From: Simkaniaceae bacterium
GTDB taxonomy: Bacteria; Chlamydiota; Chlamydiia; Chlamydiales; Simkaniaceae
Length of the DNA: 33,498 nucleotides
Direction of reading: 5' to 3'
Assembly: GCA_028281675.1 (NCBI GenBank)
Contig: JANQJL010000062.1
Location: 1-33,498 of the forward strand
This document shows positions 8,240 to 13,870 of this stretch, one piece after another (position 1 is the stretch's first letter; every line of letters starts with the position of its first letter). The position numbers were made by a program, and so were the translations under genes. The notes beneath the pieces were generated by a model. The model worked only from the letters and a program-made list of their open reading frames with translations. It did not search any database and was not told where the DNA came from.

Positions 8240-8363
8240 AGGTGTGCAATTTATACCATTTCGCAGTGGTTAGCATCGATTTCCAAACCCAATTTCCCCT
8301 TGAAAATCTCTTGCGCTAATTCTGCACGTTATTTTTCCGAAATGGTATTATTTCTGCACACCT
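8240..8363. repeat. Inverted repeat pair spanning the rnpA 3' end
   Basis: Plus-strand 8240-8263 begins AGGTGTGCA and ends ATACCATTTCG. The same two blocks recur on the minus strand at 8363-8338, inside the last codons of rnpA (encoding the region around IIPFRK). About 20 of 26 positions match and the arms are 74 bp apart. Confidence 0.55.
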
Positions 8364-8678
8364 CCTAATTTCTACTTCTATTTCTTCTGGCGATAAATCC
8401 CGATATCCCTCTTTGGGATGGATGTTTAATATTAATCCTGTCGGCAGTGCGGGGTAAAGCCTTCGAAAAGCTTCTCGTACCACTCGCTTAAAACGGTTTC
8501 GATCGTGGGCTTTTCCCCACTTCTTCATGATAGTGATTCCAAGTCGTGGATGTGAATTTGGGTCGGTCAGGTAGAAGATGACTAACTTATTTCCAACATA
8601 TCTTTGCCCCTCCTGATAGAGAGCACGGAAGTCACGTCTTGTTAGAAGCCTTTTTAATCTAGAAAAGCTTAATTTCAC
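8316..8678 (-). CDS. rnpA: Ribonuclease P protein component
   Basis: RnpA is the small basic protein that binds the catalytic RNA of RNase P and helps mature the 5' ends of tRNAs. The 120-residue product has the N-terminal [20 protein letters not shown] and the conserved arginine-rich helix [21 protein letters not shown] (RNR at 60-62). It starts with GTG, and this GTG overlaps the rpmH stop as GTGA, the compact rpmH-rnpA arrangement seen widely in bacteria. Expression is presumably coupled to rpmH from the promoter at 8845-8873. The last 15 codons fall in an inverted repeat, so the C-terminus may be recently altered. Confidence 0.95.
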   Translation of the reverse strand: MKLSFSRLKRLLTRRDFRALYQEGQRYVGNKLVIFYLTDPNSHPRLGITIMKKWGKAHDRNRFKRVVREAFRRLYPALPTGLILNIHPKEGYRDLSPEEIEVEIRRCAEIIPFRKNNVQN

Positions 8679-8809
8679 GGTGCGAGTTTCTTTCGCCCTT
8701 TGCGTCGCTGCCTGTTAATAAGATTTCTTCCACTAGCAGTTTTCATTCGAGAGCGAAAACCGTGTGTTTTTGCGCGTCGGCGCTTACTAGGTTGAAATGT
8801 ACGTTTCAT
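8675..8809 (-). CDS. rpmH: 50S ribosomal protein L34
   Basis: A 44-residue, very basic protein beginning [20 protein letters not shown], with [24 protein letters not shown] after it. This is a full-length L34 with the invariant KRTFQPS start and HGFR motif. It belongs to the large ribosomal subunit. It heads the minus-strand unit rpmH-rnpA(-uvrD), and its TGA is shared with the GTG of rnpA. A strong promoter lies 36-64 nt upstream. dnaA and the origin, which often sit next to rpmH in other bacteria, are not in this window. Confidence 0.96.
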   Translation of the reverse strand: MKRTFQPSKRRRAKTHGFRSRMKTASGRNLINRQRRKGRKKLAP

Positions 8810-8844
8810 CTTTCGTTAACTCATTACTTTACAAACTGCGAGTC

Positions 8845-8873
8845 ATATTACACGACGCGAAGAAATTCTTCAA
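8845..8873 (-). promoter_or_regulatory. Promoter of rpmH-rnpA
   Basis: On the minus strand: TTGAAG (8873-8868), a 17-nt spacer, then TAATAT (8850-8845) preceded by TG, an extended -10. The 5' leader is about 30 nt. Confidence 0.65.
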
Positions 8874-8890
8874 CCCCCCGGAGCAAGAAT

Positions 8891-9060
8891 ACAGCAATTT
8901 CCGGAGAAGATTTTTTTGAATTTTTTACCACAGAGACTACAGAGATGGAATCGCTTTAAAATAATTTATAATCAACAGATTATGTGATAATTTTCTCTGT
9001 GCCCTCTGCGATCTCTGTGATAAAAAATTCGAAAAAATCAACAGTTTGGGAATTGCTGTT
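8891..9060. repeat. Large imperfect inverted repeat with CACAGAG motifs
   Basis: The left arm starts ACAGCAATT and continues with a T-tract, GAATTTTTTA, CACAGAGA and CAGAG. The right arm, read on the minus strand from 9060, starts ACAGCAATT and gives a T-tract, GAATTTTTTA, CACAGAGA, GCAGAG and CACAGAG. The arms are about 60 bp with about 50 bp between. Repeats of CACAGAG type are dispersed in many environmental bacterial genomes (general knowledge), so this is probably a non-coding mobile or repetitive element. No ORF lies inside. Confidence 0.7.
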
Positions 9061-9075
9061 AATTTGTCATGACGG

Positions 9076-9104
9076 TTGTCAAGAATTCTCCCTACGTGTA
9101 TGAT
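9076..9104 (+). promoter_or_regulatory. Promoter of rpmJ-rpsN
   Basis: TTGTCA (9076-9081), 17 nt, TATGAT (9099-9104): one of the closest matches to consensus in the window. The leader to ATG 9136 is about 25 nt and includes TTTAGGAT as the ribosome-binding site. Confidence 0.7.
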
Positions 9105-9135
9105 GGGAGGTCACTATTGAAATTTAGGATTCACA

Positions 9136-9273
9136 ATGAAAGTACGTGCATCAGTTAAAGCAGATCCCAATAAAGGGGATAAAATCGTAAGACGGCGGGG
9201 GCGCCTCTATGTGATTAATAAGAGAGACCCGAACCGAAAGCAACGGCAAAAAGGGCCTGCAAAGAAAAAATAG
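9136..9273 (+). CDS. rpmJ: 50S ribosomal protein L36
   Basis: A 45-residue basic protein starting [20 protein letters not shown] and containing [17 protein letters not shown]. It has no cysteines, so it is the zinc-free L36 form. The sequence closely resembles the chlamydial L36 that I remember, including the conserved K-A-D-P and [13 protein letters not shown] blocks. It is a structural protein of the large subunit. It is followed 7 nt later by rpsN on the same transcript, the rpmJ-rpsN order I recall from Chlamydia. Confidence 0.95.
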   Translation: MKVRASVKADPNKGDKIVRRRGRLYVINKRDPNRKQRQKGPAKKK

Positions 9274-9280
9274 GAAGAGT

Positions 9281-9586
9281 ATGGCTAGAAAAGCAATGAT
9301 CGAAAAAGAGAAGCGGCGTGAGCACCTCGTCCGCGTCAAATGGGAAAAGAGACAAGAGTTAAAGAAAATTGTCCGAGACCTTACAGTTTCTGAAGGTGAG
9401 CGGATGGCAGCTGGGGAAAAGCTCAATAAGCTTTCTCCAAATTCTTCAAAAATTCGTCTTCGTAATCGTTGCCGCTTAACAGGCCGCTCTCGTGGTTACC
9501 TCCGTAAATTTAACCTCTCTCGCCTATGCTTCCGCGAAATGGCCAACGCAGGGCTCATTCCAGGAGTGACTAAAGCTTCTTGGTAA
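9281..9586 (+). CDS. rpsN: 30S ribosomal protein S14 (zinc-free type)
   Basis: A 101-residue S14 with [17 protein letters not shown] at the N-terminus and [20 protein letters not shown] plus a [11 protein letters not shown] end. This is the long form lacking the CxxC-x(n)-CxxC zinc site. It sits in the head of the small subunit. GGAAGAG precedes the ATG by 3-9 nt. It is co-transcribed with rpmJ, away from the large ribosomal operons, as in other Chlamydiae. A long hairpin begins 5 nt after the stop. Confidence 0.96.
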   Translation: MARKAMIEKEKRREHLVRVKWEKRQELKKIVRDLTVSEGERMAAGEKLNKLSPNSSKIRLRNRCRLTGRSRGYLRKFNLSRLCFREMANAGLIPGVTKASW

Positions 9587-9590
9587 TTTT

Positions 9591-9646
9591 AACCCCGGAG
9601 TGCCACTTATTTGCCTATGCAGCAAAATAGATGGCGCTCCGGGGTT
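9591..9646 (+). repeat. Medium copy of the 3'-end hairpin family
   Basis: Arms AACCCCGGAGTGCCA (9591-9605) and TGGCGCTCCGGGGTT (9632-9646) pair with a single mismatch. Inside, TTTGC / GCAAA extend the fold. The right half (from TATTTGCCTATGCAGC) matches 21364-21402 almost base for base. It lies directly downstream of rpsN and probably stabilises or ends the transcript. Confidence 0.75.
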
Positions 9647-9670
9647 TAAGGCAAGCTAAAGAATGAATAA

Positions 9671-9697
9671 ACCTTCAGGGTCCCTTGGAGGTTTTTT
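9671..9697 (+). terminator. Rho-independent terminator after rpsN
   Basis: A 9-bp stem from ACCTTCAGG (9671-9679) and CCTTGGAGGT (9683-9692) with two G-U pairs and a 4-nt loop, followed by TTTTTT. The run overlaps the stop codon of the convergent GYF gene. In the minus direction it is followed by TTTATT, so it may serve both genes. Confidence 0.65.
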
Positions 9698-10136
9698 ATA
9701 CACGGCGGATTTTCTCTAGGAGATCGGGGAGGTTTTCAAGGGTTTTCCAGTTGTCCATTTCTTCATTCCAGACATAAGTACTTCCGATAATCTGATCATC
9801 ATCCCAAGCCTTTTGAAGAGCGTAGAAGCTCATCGGGCCATACTGTTTATCCTCTTTATCGAGATAATACCAGAGGAGTTCAGGAGGACGACGATTGATA
9901 TCATCAGCAGATCCATTAGTCACTTCTTTTTCCATCGTTTGTGAAGTAATGGGAGCTCCTGCTGCAGGAAGAACCATTGCTTTTTTGGGAAGCATATAGA
10001 GGGCAATAACTGCAAGCAACCCTAAGATAGCTCCAAGGGCAAACCAAACGATTGGGTTTCTTCCTCTTTTTAGTGCAATTTTTGAACAAAGATAACCAAG
10101 AAGGGTCCAAGAAAGGAGGCAAAACATTAGATACAT
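9696..10136 (-). CDS. Membrane protein with C-terminal GYF_2-type domain
   Basis: The N-terminus has two hydrophobic segments (MYLMFCLLSWTLLGYLC and IVWFALGAILGLLAVIALYML) separated by KIALKRGRN. A linker and a C-terminal domain follow: LWYYLDKEDKQYGPMSFYAL with the WYY and YGP signature of GYF_2/DUF4339, then a DDQIIGSTYVWNEEMDNWKTL block. GYF domains bind proline-rich peptides; this form is common in bacterial membrane proteins of unknown role. I start at ATG 10136 because TTTAGGA lies 7 nt upstream. The upstream ATG at 10157 would lie at the predicted transcription start. The position matches a hypothetical gene that follows rpsN in Chlamydia (from memory). Confidence 0.7.
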   Translation of the reverse strand: MYLMFCLLSWTLLGYLCSKIALKRGRNPIVWFALGAILGLLAVIALYMLPKKAMVLPAAGAPITSQTMEKEVTNGSADDINRRPPELLWYYLDKEDKQYGPMSFYALQKAWDDDQIIGSTYVWNEEMDNWKTLENLPDLLEKIRRV

Positions 10137-10164
10137 ATCAGTTCCTAAACTTTCCATTCATCGT

Positions 10165-10193
10165 AACATATAGGAAAAATCTCCGTACATCAA
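10165..10193 (-). promoter_or_regulatory. Promoter of the GYF-domain gene
   Basis: On the minus strand: TTGATG (10193-10188), 17 nt, TATGTT (10170-10165). Transcription would begin near 10158, which supports the ATG at 10136 rather than at 10157. Confidence 0.5.
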
Positions 10194-10275
10194 TAAAATT
10201 CCTATTGAAAAAATTTCTTATATCGGTTTCAATGTTTTCAGAAATTAAAAACCCAAAGAATAAAGGGGCAAAAAA

Positions 10276-10905
10276 ATGGCAGAAATGAATTGTACTTTGT
10301 GTCTTGAGAAAGTTGTATTTCCTGTACGGTTTGTAGCTGATGGTGATAGAGAAGTGGGGCAGGACTATCATCTAATAGCAGCATGTATGCTTTTGGCAGA
10401 GAGACTCCTTAAGAGTCATGGTGCAGACCTTCAAATCCAAGATGATGTCAACGCACCTATAGTAAGTTTAGTGCAAGTAGAAGTAGAGGGAAGGTTTTTT
10501 TGTCACTTTAATGGTGAAGAGATTTGCGATGAAGCTAGCCGAGGTCGAGGAGAAAATGTTCAAGCACTTGCTTTGAAATTAGCTCATGCCTTTACAAACT
10601 GTGAGCGGGAAAGTGGTCAGATGAGGTCATTGAATAAGAATGATTGGGTGCGATTTCGCGATGAGTTTCAGGAGGAAAATGGGGAAAAATGTTGGGCAAT
10701 GCAGCTGCTTCACCATTACCGCCATATGGGTTCAGGACCGGGAACTTTTTTGTTGGCAGGTGGTAGTTTAGTTTTTTTAGCAATTAGAGAAGTTTACAAT
10801 AGTGTTGTAAATCCCGGTGGAAGGTCTGAGGAAAAAGAGAGGACTCCTCCTTTAACAGTAGTCAGGGTTCCTCAGAGCTCTGGGGGAAACAGCCCTTACT
10901 GCTAG
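10276..10905 (+). CDS. Hypothetical protein, 209 residues
   Basis: I do not recognise this family. The N-terminus MAEMNCTLCLEKVVF contains a CxxC pair, and further cysteines are scattered at CMLL, FFCHF, EEICDE, NCERE and KCWAM. Around residues 155-170 there is one short hydrophobic stretch (GTFLLAGGSLVFLAI), after which the tail is proline- and serine-rich (ERTPPLTVVRVPQSSGGNSPYC). A tail-anchored or weakly membrane-associated protein is possible, and a secreted effector cannot be excluded. AAAGGGG precedes the ATG by about 8 nt, and the codon use resembles its neighbours. It stands alone, divergent from the GYF gene. It ends 12 nt before the promoter of the Asp23-type gene. Confidence 0.6.
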   Translation: MAEMNCTLCLEKVVFPVRFVADGDREVGQDYHLIAACMLLAERLLKSHGADLQIQDDVNAPIVSLVQVEVEGRFFCHFNGEEICDEASRGRGENVQALALKLAHAFTNCERESGQMRSLNKNDWVRFRDEFQEENGEKCWAMQLLHHYRHMGSGPGTFLLAGGSLVFLAIREVYNSVVNPGGRSEEKERTPPLTVVRVPQSSGGNSPYC

Positions 10906-10916
10906 TTAATCTTTTC

Positions 10917-10945
10917 TTGGATAATTCTATCGATTGAGATAGAAT
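10917..10945 (+). promoter_or_regulatory. Promoter of the Asp23-type gene with operator-like palindrome
   Basis: TTGGAT (10917-10922), 17 nt, TAGAAT (10940-10945). The spacer and -10 are exactly occupied by a perfect inverted repeat, AATTCTATC (10923-10931) and GATAGAATT (10938-10946). No T-run follows, so it is not a terminator of the preceding gene. A repressor bound here would block the promoter. Confidence 0.55.
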
Positions 10946-10970
10946 TGAGAGAAACTAATTAGAGGTGGCA

Positions 10971-11417
10971 ATGTACGATCAGTTTAAGGAGCTCGATACA
11001 AAGGAACTAAAGTTTGCAGATACTATATTTGTACGTGATATTGAGACCCGCGTTTTTCAAGCAATTGTCATCAAATGCTTAGCAGAGATCGATGGGGTAG
11101 CCCTCCTTGAGGGAAACCTCCTTGATAATTTATTGGGACGGGAGGGGAATGAAAGGATTAAAGGGATCCATGTCGAACAAGACTCAAAGAACCACTCGGT
11201 GAGCATTAAAGTAGAGGTCAATATTGCTCATGGAATTTCCATTCCTGAGAAAGCAGAAGAGATTCAGACAAGGATTGCTGCAGAGGTTTGCAAACTGACA
11301 GGACTTCATGTTTCAGTTGTCCATGTCGTTTTCAAAGCGCTGATTTCTGATGAACCTCTTGAAAAGTTCATCGAAAAGGAAATAGAAGAAGAAGAGTTTA
11401 ATTCAGAAGAGTTTTAG
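10971..11417 (+). CDS. Asp23/Gls24 family protein
   Basis: A 148-residue acidic protein with the Asp23/Gls24 fold pattern. FVRDIETRVFQAIVIKCLAEIDGVALL corresponds to the family's opening helix and strand. GIHVEQDSKNHSVSIKVEVNIAHGISIPEKAEEIQTRIAAEVCKLTGLHVSVVHVVF matches the V-x-V-x-L-x-v-x-yG repeat and the closing V-N-V strand. The tail is very acidic (EEEEFNSEEF). In Firmicutes such proteins sit under the membrane, held by AmaP. The next gene looks like AmaP, so a similar pair is likely. I start at ATG 10971; the GTG six bases earlier is part of the ribosome-binding site AGAGGTGG. The operator-like palindrome upstream suggests regulated expression. Confidence 0.82.
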   Translation: MYDQFKELDTKELKFADTIFVRDIETRVFQAIVIKCLAEIDGVALLEGNLLDNLLGREGNERIKGIHVEQDSKNHSVSIKVEVNIAHGISIPEKAEEIQTRIAAEVCKLTGLHVSVVHVVFKALISDEPLEKFIEKEIEEEEFNSEEF

Positions 11418-11449
11418 TGAACCCATCCCTTTTTTGGCATCTTTTTTCT

Positions 11450-11491
11450 CTTTATTTCGAGGCCTTGTCTGTCAACAATATACTCAAAATA
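11450..11491 (+). repeat. Intergenic motif shared with 5168-5209 (copy 2)
   Basis: CTTTATTT, CCTTGTCT, ACAAT and CTCAAA appear in the same order as in the leader of the thioredoxin-like gene. This copy lies about 115 nt before the AmaP-like gene. A shared promoter or regulatory element is one reading. Confidence 0.4.
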
Positions 11492-11532
11492 AAGGAAAAA
11501 AATTTGCTCAAAAGTAGATGAAATCAAGTAAA

Positions 11533-11579
11533 CACCTTAGGAGGTGGGCAAAAATAAAATGTTTAAGTTATTTTTACCC
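11533..11579 (+). promoter_or_regulatory. Two overlapping leader hairpins before the AmaP-like gene
   Basis: CACCT (11533-11537) pairs with AGGTG (11542-11546), burying an AGGAGG. GGGCAAAAATAA (11546-11557) pairs with TTATTTTTACCC (11568-11579) with one mismatch. The two stems share base 11546 and abut. No T-run typical of a terminator follows the second stem. An attenuator or translational switch is possible but unproven. Confidence 0.4.
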
Positions 11580-11604
11580 AACTCCTTAATACGGGGCAGG
11601 TTCA

Positions 11605-12108
11605 ATGCGTGTTGGAAACATCCTATTTTCAGCAGTCCACTTCTTTGTTATCTTCCTTATTTTTGCGGTAGGGGCGATGTTTCTAGCTCTTCCCTATGCT
11701 GATTATTTCCGCATACAACTCATCAATCTCCTCCTTCACCCTGCAGAGAATTGCTTGATGATTGGAGGGGGAATTATGGGATTTGGAGCTCTTTTGTTTA
11801 CCCTCCTCTATGTAATGAATCGGCGTCGCTTTTTTCAGCTAGAGATGAAAGGGGCAAAAATTGAAATCGAAGAAAAGGTAATTCGAGACTCTGTTTCAAC
11901 CTATTTTAAAGAGTTATTTCCAGAAGATGATCCGATCAAAAATGTTGTTGTTAAGGGAAAATCAATGGTAGAACTTTTTCTTTCTCTTCCCCATGAAAAA
12001 GAAGAGGAATTTTATGAGCAGGTAGAAGAAGAACTGGGAGCCCTTCTTGCTCGTCGCCTTGGCTACCATAGCCCCTTTTCTGTTACTTTTGTTGAAAATT
12101 ACAAATAG
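11605..12108 (+). CDS. AmaP-like membrane anchor of the Asp23 system
   Basis: A 167-residue protein with two N-terminal transmembrane segments (ILFSAVHFFVIFLIFAVGAMFLAL and CLMIGGGIMGFGALLFTLLYV) joined by a short loop. The cytoplasmic part starts RRRFFQLEM, then IEIEEKVIRDSVSTYFKELFPEDD and a conserved-looking IKNVVVKGKSMVELFLSLPHE. This topology and the neighbouring Asp23-type gene match AmaP (DUF2273/AmaP group), which tethers Asp23 to the membrane. Its last 26 nt overlap the end of uvrC on the other strand. ATG follows GGGGCAGG at 4 nt. The family is assigned mainly on topology and context. Confidence 0.7.
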   Translation: MRVGNILFSAVHFFVIFLIFAVGAMFLALPYADYFRIQLINLLLHPAENCLMIGGGIMGFGALLFTLLYVMNRRRFFQLEMKGAKIEIEEKVIRDSVSTYFKELFPEDDPIKNVVVKGKSMVELFLSLPHEKEEEFYEQVEEELGALLARRLGYHSPFSVTFVENYK

Positions 12109-13867
12109 CATCGATGTCGCGAGCATTTAACCCTTTGACCGCTTCTAGTACTTCTCTTTTTGCCTCTTTAATTTGTTTGACACTTCCAAAGTGTTTTAGA
12201 AGGAGGGTCCGTTTTTTGGGGCCAATGCCTGGAATTTCATCGAGCTCAGTTTGAATGACCCGCTTGCTCCTCCTCTTTCGGTGATAAGCAATGGCGACCC
12301 GATGTGCTTCATCCCGAATTTGTTGGAGGATGAAGAGGGTGGAAGAGCGAGGAGAGAGAAAAATAGGATCTTTTTTATGAGGAACAAAGATCTTTTCAAA
12401 GTTTAGTCCTTTATCGTGGCGTCCCTCTTCTTTAGCTAGCGAGATGACATCGACGCTAGCAATCCCAAGTTCTTTAAATACTTCTAGGGCGACATTGAGT
12501 TGTCCCTTTCCGCCATCAACAACGGCAAGGTCTGGAAGTTCATCTTTTTCCTTCGCCTTAGTATAATGACGGGTAAGAACCTCACGCATTGCACCATAAT
12601 CATCGGGTTTATCAACCCCTCTGATTTTAAAGAGGCGAGTCCGCTCTTTATCCCGTTTTCCATCTCTAAAACCAACCATACAGGCAACAAGGTCGGTTCC
12701 AGAAATATTGGAAGTATCGAAACATTCAATCCGAACAGGGCAATGGGAGAGGTCACATGTTTCTTGTAGGTCAAGAAGAAGTTCTTCTTTTAATTGCTCT
12801 TTTGTAAAGAGGGCTTTTGCATTTTTTTCTGCAAGCTTAAGGAGTTGAAATTTTTCTCCTTTCTTTGGGTATACTATAGAAAGGCTTAGAATTTCCTCTA
12901 GGCTCTCTTTGTACCTGAGTTCTATAGGAATAAGAACTTCTGGGGGGCCTTTTTCCTGGTAGTGTTGCAAAAGGAACGACTCCCAAATCTCTTCATCGGT
13001 TGAAGCGAGCTCAATAAACTTAAAGTGATCCGCCCCAATGAGGCGTCCTTCGCGGTAGATGAGTTTTACAATAATATGGTGTTTTCCTTCGTGATAGAGA
13101 GCAAAGATATCACAATCTTTTCCTTTGGAGCGGACAATGGATTGTCGAGATTGCGTTACATGTTCAATTTGTTCGATCGTTTGATGAAGAGCTCCCGCTC
13201 TTTCATATTCGAGGTTGCCTGAGGCAGTTTCCATCTCCCTTTTGAGCTCTTTGATAATCTCCCGATCATTTCCTTTTAGAAAGCTAATTGAACGTTTGAC
13301 CTCAGTGTCATATTCTTCTTTGGTGCATTTGCCGACGCAAGGGGCTAAACATCGTTTGATGGAATAAAGGAGGCAGGGGCGAGTTCGCGAGGCAAGTTCT
13401 CGATCAGAACATTGCCGGAGCTTAAAGATTCGCGTCATCAGATCCAATGTCTGCCGCGCTGCAAAGGCGCTCGTGTAAGGGCCAAAGTGAAGACTACCCA
13501 CTTTAGGTTTTCCTCGATCCCGAGCAATCTTGATCATCGGCCACTGATGCTTGTGGTTGATCGTTAAACTAATGAAGGTCTTATCATCTTTTAAGAGAAC
13601 GTTGTACTTTGGCTGATGTTGTTTGATGAGATTATTTTCGAGTAGAAGGGCCTCTTTTTCAGAAAAGGTGACAATTGTGTCGATTCCTTTAACCTGACAA
13701 GTGAGAAAGGGGACCATCATCCGCCCATCCCTACCCGGAACAAAATATTGCTTCACCCGTTGTCTGAGCTGTTTGGCCTTCCCAATGTAAAGGATCTTTC
13801 CAGCTCCATCTTTCATAAGATAGACGCCAGACTCCTTAGGAATTTTTTCTAATTGGCTTTTCATCAT
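12083..13867 (-). CDS. uvrC: UvrABC system protein C (excinuclease subunit)
   Basis: UvrC makes both incisions around a bulky DNA lesion. The 594-residue protein has the N-terminal GIY-YIG nuclease (GVYLMKDGAGKILYIGKAKQL, residues 14-34). A cysteine cluster around CLLYSIKRCLAPCVGKC is followed by a UVR helix pair (LEYERAGALHQTIEQIEHV) that contacts UvrB. The RNase H-like second nuclease follows (IECFDTSNISGTDLVACMV, AVVDGGKGQLNVAL), and the protein ends with a C-terminal helix-hairpin-helix (LDEIPGIGPKKRTLLLKHFGSV). It is complete. It begins 3 nt after the mutS stop, so the two repair genes form an operon, the same neighbours as in Chlamydia. Its 3' end overlaps the convergent AmaP-like gene. 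Confidence 0.96.
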   Translation of the reverse strand: MMKSQLEKIPKESGVYLMKDGAGKILYIGKAKQLRQRVKQYFVPGRDGRMMVPFLTCQVKGIDTIVTFSEKEALLLENNLIKQHQPKYNVLLKDDKTFISLTINHKHQWPMIKIARDRGKPKVGSLHFGPYTSAFAARQTLDLMTRIFKLRQCSDRELASRTRPCLLYSIKRCLAPCVGKCTKEEYDTEVKRSISFLKGNDREIIKELKREMETASGNLEYERAGALHQTIEQIEHVTQSRQSIVRSKGKDCDIFALYHEGKHHIIVKLIYREGRLIGADHFKFIELASTDEEIWESFLLQHYQEKGPPEVLIPIELRYKESLEEILSLSIVYPKKGEKFQLLKLAEKNAKALFTKEQLKEELLLDLQETCDLSHCPVRIECFDTSNISGTDLVACMVGFRDGKRDKERTRLFKIRGVDKPDDYGAMREVLTRHYTKAKEKDELPDLAVVDGGKGQLNVALEVFKELGIASVDVISLAKEEGRHDKGLNFEKIFVPHKKDPIFLSPRSSTLFILQQIRDEAHRVAIAYHRKRRSKRVIQTELDEIPGIGPKKRTLLLKHFGSVKQIKEAKREVLEAVKGLNARDIDAICNFQQK

Positions 13868-13870
13868 AGG

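Larger units (their letters stand above)
8810..9135. other. Gene-free region between rpmH and rpmJ
   Basis: This 326-bp stretch holds no credible coding sequence. It contains the rpmH promoter (minus, 8845-8873), a large imperfect inverted repeat (8891-9060) and the rpmJ promoter (plus, 9076-9104). The repeat lies between two divergent ribosomal-protein promoters. Confidence 0.7.

Noticed and set aside
8891-9060. CRISPR array
   Set aside because: There are only two inverted, imperfect arms and no direct repeats with spacers; no cas genes are present.
8675-9135. Replication origin near rpmH-rnpA
   Set aside because: There is no dnaA or dnaN nearby, and I found no cluster of DnaA boxes. The region is explained by promoters and a repeat.
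10923-10946. Terminator of the 209-residue hypothetical gene
   Set aside because: The stem has no following T-run and coincides with a promoter, so an operator is more likely.
10965-10970. GTG start for the Asp23-type gene
   Set aside because: This GTG is part of the ribosome-binding sequence AGAGGTGG that serves the ATG at 10971.
11559-11702. 47-codon reading frame ahead of the AmaP-like gene
   Set aside because: It overlaps the AmaP-like gene out of frame, and the strong AGGAGG is 14 nt away and inside a hairpin.
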